A model generated the notes under the pieces. It was not told the origin of the DNA and ran no database searches. It was given only the letters and a program-made list of their open reading frames with translations. From positions 682,001 through 746,000 of the forward strand of contig NZ_JADOUY010000001.1 of NCBI RefSeq assembly GCF_015752285.1: a stretch of 64,000 nucleotides of DNA. The letters run 5' to 3'. Each line of letters opens with the position of its first letter. Position 1 is the first letter of the stretch. Below are positions 51,791 to 59,919 of the stretch, piece after piece. Source of the DNA: Mycetocola_A sp015752285 (GTDB lineage Bacteria > Actinomycetota > Actinomycetes > Actinomycetales > Microbacteriaceae). The translations under genes were made by a program, and so were the position numbers.

Positions 51791-53086
51791 CTATTTCTCC
51801 TTGGCCAGTGCCTCGTTCATCTTCTCCGCGAGCTCCTCGAGCACATCAGCGACGGGTCGTTCGCCTGAGAATGCCGCAGCGAGCAGGTCGATCTCGAGCT
51901 TGTTCCACGCGCTTGTGTTCTTCGACACCGGGTAGGCGACCGAATACTCAGTAGCGGCATCCTCGAAGACCTGCAGGTTGTAACCGGGCGCCGAGTCGAC
52001 GAAGTCCTGCTGGGTGTCGGTGAAGGCCGGGTTGGCTGCACCACTCGCTGCCTGCAGCAACGCTGCCTCCTCCGAGCCCAGGTAGCTCAGGAACGCCTGG
52101 GCCGCCTGCGGGTTCTTCGTCTTGGCGTTCATCGAGTTGCCCACGCCGTGGATCACGGTCTTACGCTCGCCGGTCGGAGCGAGCGGAAGCTCGGCGACGG
52201 AGACGTCATCCTTCACCGCCGAATCGAGGAGACCGGAGATGCGCCAGTTACCGCCCCACATCATTGCGGCCTGGCCATTCTGGAAACGGACGAAACCGTT
52301 CGTCTCCGCATTCTCGGCCGGGGTGATGCTCGAGCCGTCTGCCACCATGTCCGCCCAGAACTGCACGGCCTCGATCGCTTCCGGGCTGTCGTAACCGGAG
52401 GTATCCCCGTCGATGATGGTTCCACCGTTGCTCATGATCGCCGGATACACGTTTTCCTGGTTACGGGTGCTGTCAGCCGAGCCGACGATGCCCTCGGCGC
52501 CCAGCTTGTCTGAAACGGTCTTCGCGGCGGCGTGGTAGTCGTCCCAGGTCCACTCAGAGGTAGGCAGTTCCACCCCGGCGCGTTCCAGGATCGCCTTGTT
52601 GTACAGGAGCGCGATCGTGTCGAAGTCCTTGGGCACGCCGTATTGCACGCCGTCGAGGCTGTAGATGTCGTTCATGGCCTCCGGGTAGTTGGCCGGGTCG
52701 ATCAGATCCGCGTCCACGAACGGATCGAGCGGGGCCAGGAGGTTGTTGCTTGCGAACAGTTGCAGGTTCGGTCCGTTCATCCAGAACACGTCCGGAAGGG
52801 TGCCGGATGAACCCTGGGTCTGCAGTTTCGTGAAGTACTGTTCGTACGCCGTGAGCTCGACCGACACCGTGACGTTGGGATAGGTCTCGGTGAAATCGGC
52901 GATGAGCTCCTCCATCGCCGGCTGCTGGTTGATGTCCCAGATGGCGTAGGTGATGTCGCCCGTGACCTCGGCGGGATCCGAGGGGAGGTCGATGGCGCCT
53001 GTGGCATCACCGCTCCCGCCGGCCGAACATCCGGACAACAGCAGCGCTGAGGCGGCGACCGCCACAACTACTCGAGAAAACCGCAT
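51791..53086 (-). CDS. Sugar ABC transporter substrate-binding lipoprotein
   Basis: 431 residues. Signal peptide VVVAVAASALLLSGC with lipobox LSGC; family 1 solute-binding body (DITYAIWDINQQPAMEELI, YGVPKDFDTIALLYNKAIL, MMWGGNWRISGL). AAGGAGT lies about 7 bases before the ATG at 53086; upstream in-frame starts lack this. It follows the ROK gene by 72 bases. The ligand is unknown but should be a sugar or cyclitol given two Gfo/Idh enzymes downstream. Confidence 0.93.
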   Translation of the reverse strand: MRFSRVVVAVAASALLLSGCSAGGSGDATGAIDLPSDPAEVTGDITYAIWDINQQPAMEELIADFTETYPNVTVSVELTAYEQYFTKLQTQGSSGTLPDVFWMNGPNLQLFASNNLLAPLDPFVDADLIDPANYPEAMNDIYSLDGVQYGVPKDFDTIALLYNKAILERAGVELPTSEWTWDDYHAAAKTVSDKLGAEGIVGSADSTRNQENVYPAIMSNGGTIIDGDTSGYDSPEAIEAVQFWADMVADGSSITPAENAETNGFVRFQNGQAAMMWGGNWRISGLLDSAVKDDVSVAELPLAPTGERKTVIHGVGNSMNAKTKNPQAAQAFLSYLGSEEAALLQAASGAANPAFTDTQQDFVDSAPGYNLQVFEDAATEYSVAYPVSKNTSAWNKLEIDLLAAAFSGERPVADVLEELAEKMNEALAKEK

Positions 53087-53158
53087 TCGATACTCCTTCT
53101 TCATTGATGGGGGTATTGCTCTGGGTCGGTGATCGTCAGGGTGCACAGATCGAGGAAC

Positions 53159-54328
53159 TCACGGGGTGTCCCTGCCATCACCACGGTGGGTGAGGTCGGG
53201 AACCGGAACGCCTTCGATCCCGAAAAGCGCCGACGATGAGTTCTGGAACGCGAGCGCCAGTGCGCCGTACAGGGTTCCGTCTGATCCGAGGGTGGACGCT
53301 GTCACGGCCGGCTTGCCCTCGAGCATGACCAGACGGTGGATTTCGGTGCGCAACATGTCGACGAAGGGGTCGCTCGACCGCGAAAGTCCGCCACCGACCA
53401 CGATGAGGTCGGGATCGAAGGCGAGTCCGACCATGGTGATGTGCGGCGCGATCTCTGCGACGAATCGCTCGATCTCGGCCATCGCGTCACGGTCGCCGTT
53501 TCGAGCGTTGGCGAAGACCTGTTCGGCGGTCGGCGCCGAAGACCAGGTGAGCTGACCGTGCACGGACGTGCTCGTCCAGCGCATTCCCCGCTGGCTGCCG
53601 ACCTCGCCTGAGCTGCGGTGGGCGCCCTGGTGGATGTTGCCGCCGATCATGAGCGACATGGAGATCCGGTGCCCGATCTGGAGGTAGATGATGTTTTCGG
53701 CCTGATCGGCAGCGCCGAGGTGATGCTCAGCGAAGCCGGCGAGCTTGATGTCGTTCTCGAGAAAGACGTGGGCGTCGAATGCTTCACCGATCGCGCGTGC
53801 AACCGCAACGCCATTCAGCTCGGGAACAACGAAACTCTGCGAGATCGTACCGTCGTCGCTGACGATCCCGGAGACACCGACGCACGCCGCCTTCAGCTTG
53901 CTGGGGGACAGCTCCGAACTCAGAAACGCGTCGGTGATCGCGGAGACCACCGCGTTCACCCGTTCCTCGCCAGTGAGCGTGCCGGAGAGCTGGCGATCGA
54001 CCCTGCTGAGGTGCGTTCCGCGCAGGTTCGCGAGAATCACACGGATGTTCGTGGGGCCGGCGTCGATTCCGGCGACGATCGAGCTATCCGCGTCGAACCG
54101 GTAGTGGCGGGCTGGTCTTCCGCCGCTCGAGTTGGTCTGGTCAGAGACCGCTCCGATGAGCAGGCCACGGGATTCGAGGTCGGCGACGACGGCGTCCACT
54201 GTGGGGCGCGAGAGGCCGGTTCGGGCGGCGACGTCGGAGATGCTCAGTGCCCCCGGTGCGCTCCGAAGCACATGGACGCAACTCAAGGCGTTGACGTGCC
54301 GGATGTCAGCTGGACTCAGTGACGTCAT
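53159..54328 (-). CDS. ROK-family transcriptional regulator
   Basis: 389 residues: helix-turn-helix ISDVAARTGLSRPTVDAVV (residues about 29-47) and a ROK domain (IVAGIDAGPTNIRVILANLRG, VCVGVSGIV-like ACVGVSGIVSDDG, LIVVGGGLS). The sugar loop is GAHRSSGEVGSQRGMRW; the zinc motif CxCGxxGC is missing and the usual His of GEIGH is Ser. It is the first gene of the operon it probably controls, with a palindrome just upstream of its start. Confidence 0.88.
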   Translation of the reverse strand: MTSLSPADIRHVNALSCVHVLRSAPGALSISDVAARTGLSRPTVDAVVADLESRGLLIGAVSDQTNSSGGRPARHYRFDADSSIVAGIDAGPTNIRVILANLRGTHLSRVDRQLSGTLTGEERVNAVVSAITDAFLSSELSPSKLKAACVGVSGIVSDDGTISQSFVVPELNGVAVARAIGEAFDAHVFLENDIKLAGFAEHHLGAADQAENIIYLQIGHRISMSLMIGGNIHQGAHRSSGEVGSQRGMRWTSTSVHGQLTWSSAPTAEQVFANARNGDRDAMAEIERFVAEIAPHITMVGLAFDPDLIVVGGGLSRSSDPFVDMLRTEIHRLVMLEGKPAVTASTLGSDGTLYGALALAFQNSSSALFGIEGVPVPDLTHRGDGRDTP

Positions 54329-54384
54329 GCGGTCGCCCTCCGATTCATTCTCCGCTCATCGTCGAGAACGGGTACGGAGTTAAC

Positions 54385-54408
54385 ATAGCAGGTTATGAAA
54401 CCTCCTAT
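54385..54408. promoter_or_regulatory. Operator candidate of the ROK operon
   Basis: ATAG-C-AGGTT-ATGA-AACCT-C-CTAT is an inverted repeat with one mismatched pair, 57 bases upstream of the ROK start. On the minus strand TATGTT follows it and may be the -10. The AGGTT/AACCT halves resemble, with different spacing, the TAGGTAA/TTACCTA site at 23425-23444. Confidence 0.6.
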
Positions 54409-54440
54409 ACAAACCGGCGAGACATGCACTGATCAATTGC

Positions 54441-54503
54441 GGGCGCATTGCGGGCACATCACGGGCGCACCAAGGCGCACCGAGGGCGCTCCAAGGCCGC
54501 GCC
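54441..54503. repeat. Degenerate 11-bp tandem repeat
   Basis: About six units of GGGCGCANNNN are laid head to tail (GGGCGCATTGC, GGGCACATCAC, GGGCGCACCAA, GGCGCACCGA, GGGCGCTCCAA, GGCCGCGCC). They fill much of the gap between the ROK promoter and the stop of the monooxygenase gene. Confidence 0.55.
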
Positions 54504-54537
54504 GGGGTTTAGGAAAACGACGGGCTATGCGATCCCG

Positions 54538-54846
54538 TCAGTCGAGCGGGCGCAACCAGGTCAGGGTCGAACCGCCACCTTCGACGAGCGGTGTGAGCGC
54601 GCGGTTGAACTCCACCGAGTGCAGCGATGCCAGGTGGGTCTCGAACGCATTGCGGTCGGCGTAGACCTCATAGACGAAGAACGTTTCGGGTTCGTCGGTT
54701 TTGCGGTGGGCGTCGAACACGATGTTGCCTTCTTCGGTCCGCACGGCGTCGACGAGTCCGGCGAGCAACGCGGCGACCGCGTCGGCCTGGCCGGGCGTCG
54801 CGGTGAACTCGGCGTACAGGGTCGGGCGTTCAATGATGAGGGTCAC
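54538..54846 (-). CDS. Antibiotic biosynthesis monooxygenase (ABM, YgiN-like) protein
   Basis: 102 residues of a dimeric alpha/beta-barrel ABM domain: LYAEFTATPGQADAVAALLAGLVDAVRTEEGNIVFDAH and ETFFVYEVYADRNAFETHLAS are typical. Members act as cofactor-independent quinol or small-aromatic monooxygenases; the role here is unknown. The GTG start is placed by TATCCT seven bases upstream, indicating a leaderless message. Confidence 0.88.
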   Translation of the reverse strand: MTLIIERPTLYAEFTATPGQADAVAALLAGLVDAVRTEEGNIVFDAHRKTDEPETFFVYEVYADRNAFETHLASLHSVEFNRALTPLVEGGGSTLTWLRPLD

Positions 54847-54853
54847 AAACCTG

Positions 54854-54859
54854 AGGATA
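54854..54859 (-). promoter_or_regulatory. -10 box of a leaderless transcript
   Basis: On the minus strand TATCCT is followed by seven bases and the GTG at 54846. Confidence 0.6.
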
Positions 54860-54874
54860 CAGACCCGATTGCTC

Positions 54875-55360
54875 TCACGCGGGCTGGAGTGCGCCTTCGA
54901 TCACATCGACGATCTCCGGAGCATCCGGCTGGGTCGTCGGGCGGAACCTGTGCACGGTGTCGTCGGGGGTGATCACGAACTTCTCGAAGTTCCACTTGAC
55001 CTTGCCTGCTTTGCCGCCGGCATCCGGGGTCTGGGTGAGCTCCTGGTAGAGCGGGTGGGCGTTCTTGCCGTTCACCTTCGACTTCTCGAACAACGGAAAG
55101 GTGACGCCGTGGTTGATGCGGCAGGTCTCCTCGATCGATTCGCCCTCGCCGGGTTCCTGGAAGAACTGGTTGCTGGGGAAGCCGAGCACGATGAAGCCGC
55201 GGTCTCGGTACTTCTGGTACATCGCTTCGAGAACGTCGTACTGCGGCGCGAGCCCGCACTTGGATGCGACATTGACGACGATGACGACCTTGTCCTGGTG
55301 CTCAGCGAGGGTCGTCGTGGCGCCGGAGATCGTGGTCAGGGGAATGTCGCGAAGGCTCAT
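54875..55360 (-). CDS. Glutathione-peroxidase-family thiol peroxidase
   Basis: 161 residues, normal for bacterial GPx-like proteins. Peroxidatic Cys35 lies in VNVASKCGLAPQ, followed by LGFPSNQF and WNFEKF; Cys80 (EETCRINHG) is placed as a resolving Cys. Members with a resolving Cys generally use thioredoxin rather than glutathione. The ATG at 55360 has TACTGT six bases upstream (leaderless); the longer frame to 55399 lacks homology. It shares its strand with the ABM gene but each has its own -10 box. Confidence 0.9.
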   Translation of the reverse strand: MSLRDIPLTTISGATTTLAEHQDKVVIVVNVASKCGLAPQYDVLEAMYQKYRDRGFIVLGFPSNQFFQEPGEGESIEETCRINHGVTFPLFEKSKVNGKNAHPLYQELTQTPDAGGKAGKVKWNFEKFVITPDDTVHRFRPTTQPDAPEIVDVIEGALQPA

Positions 55361-55366
55361 AGCTCG

Positions 55367-55372
55367 ACAGTA
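55367..55372 (-). promoter_or_regulatory. -10 box of a leaderless transcript
   Basis: On the minus strand TACTGT is followed by CGAGCT and the ATG at 55360. Confidence 0.6.
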
Positions 55373-55454
55373 GTGACGGATGCTGGGGGTCGCCTGCACA
55401 TTTCTGCAGTGTATGCACGTTCGCTCGGGGTGTCTGAGCCTGTCTGCGGGTCAG

Positions 55455-55504
55455 CGCGCTCGCTCAACAGGGGAAACATGGCACACCGCACACTCAACAG
55501 GAGT
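55455..55504. repeat. Dispersed intergenic repeat, family 3, copy 2
   Basis: On the minus strand CTCCTGTTGAGTGTGCGGTG begins a segment that ends CCCTGTTGAGCGAGCG, matching 45606-45655 with a few changes. It lies in the 241-base gap between the divergent peroxidase and hydrolase genes. Confidence 0.6.
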
Positions 55505-55555
55505 TTTCGACCGTCTTCACGGCTGAGTTCCTGTCGAGCGGATCCCGTCGGGTCG

Positions 55556-55594
55556 CTGGAGCGCGAACCGGAGACTGGAACGCGAACCTAAGAT
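55556..55594 (+). promoter_or_regulatory. Direct repeats and -10 box before the hydrolase gene
   Basis: CTGGAGCGCGAACC (55556-55569) and CTGGAACGCGAACC (55575-55588) are 19 bases apart start to start, directly followed by TAAGAT (55589-55594), which lies seven bases before the ATG at 55602. The repeats occupy the -35 region and could bind an activator. Confidence 0.5.
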
Positions 55595-55601
55595 GAGGAG
55601 C

Positions 55602-56321
55602 ATGCCTGCTCCCGTGATCCTCGTGCACGGTCTGCGCACATCGGCCACTCTCTGGCGCTCGCAGGTGGAGGAACTCGACCGGCTCGGCATCCCGGCAGAC
55701 GCGATCGACCTGCCAGGGCACGGCGCGCGCATCGGCGAACGGTTCACGCTCGAGCTGGCGCTTCAGGGCATCGACGACGCGGTGACGGCGGCCGAAGAAT
55801 CCGGGTCGAAGCCGTACCTCGTGGGCTTCTCGCTCGGCGGATACCTCGCGATCGAGTGGGTGGCGCGCAACCCTGGCCGGGTGGCCGGGCTGCTCGCCGC
55901 CGCTTGTGCGACGGTGCCGCACCCGGTGGTCATGCACGGCTGGCGGGGCATCGCGAAGGTCATCCATCGTTTTCCCGATCGCGGCAGGGCGCTCAACGAT
56001 GTCGCCGTGCGGTTGTTCGTGCCTGAACCTGGCGCGACGGATGTGATCGCCGGCGGTGTGGCGCTCGAGGTGATGGACGACGTGCTTCTGACATTGCTGA
56101 CCCTGCGTCCGCTCGACCGGCTGCAGGAGATCGACGTGCCCGTGCTTTTCGTCAACGGACGGTTCGACCACGTGCGGGCGCACGCCGGCCGCTATCTCGC
56201 TGCCACCCGCAATGCCCGGCTCGTGACGGTGCCTGGCGCCAGTCACATGGTCAGTGTGGTGCGACCTGCGGCGTTCACCGCTGCGCTGCTCGACGGCTAC
56301 CGTGAGGCGACATCCAGCTGA
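55602..56321 (+). CDS. Alpha/beta hydrolase
   Basis: 239 residues of the alpha/beta hydrolase fold. Oxyanion-hole segment VHGLRTSATLW, nucleophile Ser in VGFSLGGYLA, Asp in NGRFDHVR and His in PGASHMVSV are all in order. The substrate is unknown (ester, lactone or similar). The ATG at 55602 follows the TAAGAT box by seven bases; an ATG nine bases upstream overlaps the -10. It is monocistronic. Confidence 0.88.
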   Translation: MPAPVILVHGLRTSATLWRSQVEELDRLGIPADAIDLPGHGARIGERFTLELALQGIDDAVTAAEESGSKPYLVGFSLGGYLAIEWVARNPGRVAGLLAAACATVPHPVVMHGWRGIAKVIHRFPDRGRALNDVAVRLFVPEPGATDVIAGGVALEVMDDVLLTLLTLRPLDRLQEIDVPVLFVNGRFDHVRAHAGRYLAATRNARLVTVPGASHMVSVVRPAAFTAALLDGYREATSS

Positions 56322-56417
56322 AGGCGAGTCGGCTGGGACCTTGGCCGTCCGTGATTCGCGCGCCGACGGCATCCGACCGCTACGGGAGCTCTCGTGAAGG
56401 GGGCGCAGGCACGCGGC

Positions 56418-57242
56418 CTACCGCGCTGACCAGCCGCCGTCCATCGTGTAGCTCGCACCGGTCACCATCGCTGCGTCGGGCGAGGCGAGCCAGGCGATGA
56501 GCGAACCGACCTCGTCGGGTTCGACAAGCCGCTTGATCGCACTCTCGGTGAGCAGGATGCGGCCGAGCACTTCGTCTTCCGGGATGCCGTGGACGGCCGC
56601 CTGGTCGGCGATCTGCTTCTCGACGAGCGGGGTACGCACGTAGCCAGGGTTGACGCAGTTGCTCGTGACACCGTGTTCGCCGCCCTCGAGAGCGGTGACC
56701 TTCGACAGTCCTTCGAGGCCGTGTTTGGCCGCGACGTATGCGCTTTTGAACGGGGAAGCGCGCAGGCCGTGCACGCTCGACACGTTGATGATCCGCCCGA
56801 ATCCGGCGTCGTACATCCCCGGCAGGGCGGCACGGATGAGGAGGAACGGCACCTCGAGCATGAGGTTGAGGATGCGCCGGAACTCGGCGGGATCGAAATC
56901 CTGGATCGGGCTGACCCGCTGGATGCCGGCGTTGTTGACGAGGATGTCGATGCCGTCCATGACGCCGGCCAGTCGGGCATCCGTCACCGCGTCGGCGTCG
57001 AGCAGGTCGACCGCCCAGCTCGACCCGCCGAGCTCGTCAGCCAGACTCGCGGCTCCGAGCTCGTCCATGTCGGCGATCACGACATGGGCACCGCCGGCCG
57101 AGAGCGCCCGCGCCGCTGCCGCGCCGATCCCGCTCGCTCCGCCGGTGACCAGGGCGCGTTTGCCGGCGAGGGGCAGGCGCATGGCGCTGCTCGCCGGGGC
57201 GGCGGCGGGCGTGTCAGTGGCCGGGTGAAGAGTGTCGGTCAT
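56418..57242 (-). CDS. Short-chain dehydrogenase, 3-hydroxybutyrate dehydrogenase-like
   Basis: 274 residues. SDR cofactor motif VTGGASGIGAAAARAL with Asp (VIADMDE) favouring NAD, NNAGIQRVSPIQDF, Ser in INVSSVHGLRASPFKSAYVAAKHGLEGL with the Tyr-Lys pair, and NPGYVRTPLVEKQI, which together match bacterial D-3-hydroxybutyrate dehydrogenases. AAGGA precedes the ATG at 57242. It follows an MHS transporter gene on the same strand, with a hairpin in between, so the transporter may import the hydroxy acid. Confidence 0.82.
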   Translation of the reverse strand: MTDTLHPATDTPAAAPASSAMRLPLAGKRALVTGGASGIGAAAARALSAGGAHVVIADMDELGAASLADELGGSSWAVDLLDADAVTDARLAGVMDGIDILVNNAGIQRVSPIQDFDPAEFRRILNLMLEVPFLLIRAALPGMYDAGFGRIINVSSVHGLRASPFKSAYVAAKHGLEGLSKVTALEGGEHGVTSNCVNPGYVRTPLVEKQIADQAAVHGIPEDEVLGRILLTESAIKRLVEPDEVGSLIAWLASPDAAMVTGASYTMDGGWSAR

Positions 57243-57282
57243 GAGGAATCCTTCGACGAGGAGGGCGGATGCCACGGGCGAT

Positions 57283-57314
57283 GACGCCGACGGGGCTCGC
57301 GCCCCGCCGGCGTC
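57283..57314 (-). terminator. Hairpin between MHS transporter and dehydrogenase genes
   Basis: GACGCCGACGGGGC (57283-57296) pairs with GCCCCGCCGGCGTC (57301-57314) with one mismatch around TCGC. It starts 4 bases after the transporter stop. No T-run follows, so it may only attenuate transcription into the dehydrogenase gene. Confidence 0.5.
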
Positions 57315-57317
57315 GGA

Positions 57318-58709
57318 TCAGCGTTCGACCGGAACGTTCACCGGTTCGAGCCCGTGCTTGCGGGCGTCGACCGCGTCGACCTCGAACAGCGAGGCTCCGC
57401 GGGTCTCCTTGAGTGTGATCACGGCGACGGCGGTGATGGCGCAGGCGATCAGCAGGTAGATCGCGACGGGCACCCACGACTCGAACCGCTGGAGCAGGGC
57501 GGAGGCGATGATCGGCGCGAGCGATCCGGCGATGATCGAGGTGACCTGGTAGCCAAGGGAGACGCCCGAATAGCGCATCCGGGTGGGGAACATCTCGGCC
57601 ATGATCGCCGGCTGCCCCGCGTACATGAGGGCGTGGAAGCACAGGCCGATCGTGATCGCCGCCACGATGAGCACCGGGTTGAGAGTGTCGAACATCGGGA
57701 AGGCGAAGAACGCCCAGGTCGCTCCGAGAACGGCGCCGGCGAGGTAGACGGGCTTGCGGCCGAAAGCATCCGAGAGGCGTCCTACCTGGGGGATCACGAG
57801 GAAGTGCACGATGTGCGCGATCAGCAGGGCGAGAAGCAGCTGGCTTGTGTCGTACTGGTGCACGGTGACGAGGTACACGATCGAGAAGCTCACGATGATG
57901 TAGTACAGAATGTTCTCCGCGAACCGGAGGCCCATGGCGCTGAGGATGCCGCGCGGGTACTTCTTGATGACCTCGCCGACGCCGTAGCTGACGGCCTTCT
58001 CGGCCTCGACCTTGGCGCGGGCCTCGAGGAAGATCGGAGCCTCGTTGACGTGGGTACGGATGTAGTAACCGATGACGACGATGACAGCCGACAGCCAGAA
58101 CGCGATGCGCCAGCCCCAGCTGAGGAACTGGTCTTCGGGAAGAATCCAGGAGGTGGTGAGCAGCACGAGGGTCGCGAGCAGATTGCCGACCGGAACCGCG
58201 GCCTGCGGCCAGCTGGCCCAGAACCCGCGTGACTTATTCGGGCTGTGCTCGGCAACGAGGAGGACAGCGCCGCCCCACTCACCGCCGACCGCGAAGCCCT
58301 GCACGAAGCGGAGAATGACGAGGAGCGCCGGTGCCCAGTAACCGATCGAATCGAAGCCGGGGAGGCAGCCCATGAGGAAGGTGGCGACACCGACGAGGAT
58401 GATGGTCAGCTGCAGGGTGTGCTTGCGGCCGAGCTTGTCGCCGATCTGGCCGAACACGATCCCGCCGAGGGGGCGGGCGATGAAGCCGACTGCATAGGTG
58501 AGGAACGCGGCGATGATGCCGTCGAGCTGGCTTCCGGCGTTCGGGAAGAAGACCGCTCCGAAGACGAGGCTGGCTGCCGTCGCGTAGAGGAAGAATTCGT
58601 ACCATTCGACGACGGTTCCGATCATCGACGCTGCGACGATCTTCTTCAGCCCGGATTTCTTGCCCGTGGTGCCGGAGCCGGCACCGTCGGCGTGCTTGTT
58701 GACACTCAT
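57318..58709 (-). CDS. MFS transporter, metabolite:H+ symporter (MHS) family
   Basis: 463 residues, twelve helices. RPLGGIVFGQIGDKLGRKHTL and LRFVQGFAVGGEWGGAVLLVAEHSP are hallmarks of the MHS family (shikimate, alpha-ketoglutarate, proline-type carriers). GAGGAG precedes the ATG at 58709; the longer frame runs across the LysR promoter. It is divergent from a LysR gene and upstream of a hydroxybutyrate-dehydrogenase-like gene, consistent with uptake of a small carboxylic acid under LysR control. Confidence 0.9.
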   Translation of the reverse strand: MSVNKHADGAGSGTTGKKSGLKKIVAASMIGTVVEWYEFFLYATAASLVFGAVFFPNAGSQLDGIIAAFLTYAVGFIARPLGGIVFGQIGDKLGRKHTLQLTIILVGVATFLMGCLPGFDSIGYWAPALLVILRFVQGFAVGGEWGGAVLLVAEHSPNKSRGFWASWPQAAVPVGNLLATLVLLTTSWILPEDQFLSWGWRIAFWLSAVIVVIGYYIRTHVNEAPIFLEARAKVEAEKAVSYGVGEVIKKYPRGILSAMGLRFAENILYYIIVSFSIVYLVTVHQYDTSQLLLALLIAHIVHFLVIPQVGRLSDAFGRKPVYLAGAVLGATWAFFAFPMFDTLNPVLIVAAITIGLCFHALMYAGQPAIMAEMFPTRMRYSGVSLGYQVTSIIAGSLAPIIASALLQRFESWVPVAIYLLIACAITAVAVITLKETRGASLFEVDAVDARKHGLEPVNVPVER

Positions 58710-58836
58710 TGTCTGTCTCCTCTGTGTCGTCACTGACACACTGGTGGTCTGGTGCACGCTCCCGGATCGGGGAGACGGCCTAACTGAGTATTCGTGCAGA
58801 CGCGGACCACGACAATGCCCAGCTTTCCACACGGCC

Positions 58837-58852
58837 TGTGCATAATTGCACA
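58837..58852. promoter_or_regulatory. LysR palindrome overlapping the lysR -10 box
   Basis: TGTGCA-TAAT-TGCACA is a perfect inverted repeat of the T-N11-A kind. Its centre contains CATAAT, a -10 box lying six bases before the ATG at 58853, so binding here would block the leaderless lysR transcript. Confidence 0.7.
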
Positions 58853-59776
58853 ATGAGCATCTTGACGACGACGTCACGCCAGCCGAATCCCGACGACCTC
58901 CTCGTGCTCCTCGCCGTCGCCCGCAGCGGCCGATTCACGACGGCAGCCGAGACGCTCGGGGTCAACCACACGACGATTTCGCGACGCATCGCCGCTCTCG
59001 AACGGGACCTGGGCGGCCGCGTGCTGTCCCGCACGGTGGGTGGCTGGGAGCTGTCCGACCTCGGTAGTCGCGCCGTTGACGCGGCCGAGCGGGTGGAAGC
59101 CGCCGTGTCAGGGCTCGCCGGGTCGCCCGGGGAGCCGCAGAGTCTCTCCGGGGTGGTCCGCCTCTCCGCCACAGACGGCTTCAGCGCCTACATCGCGGCC
59201 CCGGCGGTTGCCGAGCTACAGCGCGAGCATCCGAATCTCACCGTCGAAATCGTCACGGTGACCCGCCCAGCACTGCAGCACCGTTCGGGGCTCGACATCG
59301 AAGTCGTCGTCGGCGAACCGCACGCCCACCGGGCCGAAGCGATCGAACTCGGCTCGTACATCCTCGGCATGTACGCATCGAAGACCTACCTCCACGATCA
59401 CGGCACCCCGACCCGCGTGGTTGAACTCGCCGAGCATCCCCTCGTCTACTTCATCGACTCGATGCTGCAGGTCGATGCGCTCGATGCGCCCCGCCGTCTG
59501 GTGCCGACCATGAAGGATGCGTTCACCGCGACGAACGTGTTCGTGCACGTCGAAGCGACGCGGGCGGGCGCTGGAATCGGATTCCTGCCCTGCTTCATGG
59601 CCGACCGGCATGCCGATCTCGTTCGGCTGCTTCCGGACGAGATCAAGGAGCGTCTCCCGTACTGGATGGTGGTGCGCCCCGACTCCCTCCGACAGCCGTC
59701 GGTCGCTGCCGTGGCGAACGCGCTCCGCACGCGGACCCGGGCGTTCGAGGCCCAGTTGCTCGGCCGGGCGGGCTGA
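58853..59776 (+). CDS. LysR-family transcriptional regulator
   Basis: 307 residues: N-terminal helix-turn-helix DDLLVLLAVARSGRFTTAAETLGVNHTTISRRIAALERDLGG and a substrate-binding effector domain. The start ATG abuts a perfect palindrome; an in-frame GTG at 58838 lies inside that palindrome and is unlikely. Divergent from the MHS transporter and dehydrogenase genes, which are its likely targets. The short effector domain and the GGRVLSR after the HTH are usual for the family. Confidence 0.92.
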   Translation: MSILTTTSRQPNPDDLLVLLAVARSGRFTTAAETLGVNHTTISRRIAALERDLGGRVLSRTVGGWELSDLGSRAVDAAERVEAAVSGLAGSPGEPQSLSGVVRLSATDGFSAYIAAPAVAELQREHPNLTVEIVTVTRPALQHRSGLDIEVVVGEPHAHRAEAIELGSYILGMYASKTYLHDHGTPTRVVELAEHPLVYFIDSMLQVDALDAPRRLVPTMKDAFTATNVFVHVEATRAGAGIGFLPCFMADRHADLVRLLPDEIKERLPYWMVVRPDSLRQPSVAAVANALRTRTRAFEAQLLGRAG

Positions 59777-59777
59777 G

Positions 59778-59796
59778 GTCAGCCGAACAGGTCGGA
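59778..59796. repeat. 19-bp exact direct repeat, copy 1
   Basis: GTCAGCCGAACAGGTCGGA here recurs exactly at 60357-60375, where it encodes the C-terminal SDLFG and stop of the membrane protein on the minus strand. The pair flanks the DUF4234-like gene. The rest of the 59777-59919 gap holds a GC-rich hairpin and the terminator below. Confidence 0.75.
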
Positions 59797-59876
59797 CGCC
59801 ATCGACCGCAACGGGAGCCCTCACGGCGGCATCCGCTGCCGTGGGGGCGGCCAGGGCATGAGTCTCGAACGAGAAA

Positions 59877-59903
59877 CGCCCCTGTCGATGGTGAACAGGG
59901 GCG
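59877..59903 (-). terminator. Terminator of the DUF4234-like gene
   Basis: CGCCCCTGT (59877-59885) pairs with ACAGGGGCG (59895-59903). On the minus strand the stem is followed by TTTCTCG. It begins 17 bases past the stop codon at 59920. Confidence 0.75.
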
Positions 59904-59919
59904 CCTCTGAGGGGGCTCG

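Noticed and set aside
54441..54503. CRISPR-like array
   Set aside because: The unit is 11 bp with no spacers of constant length and no cas genes nearby.
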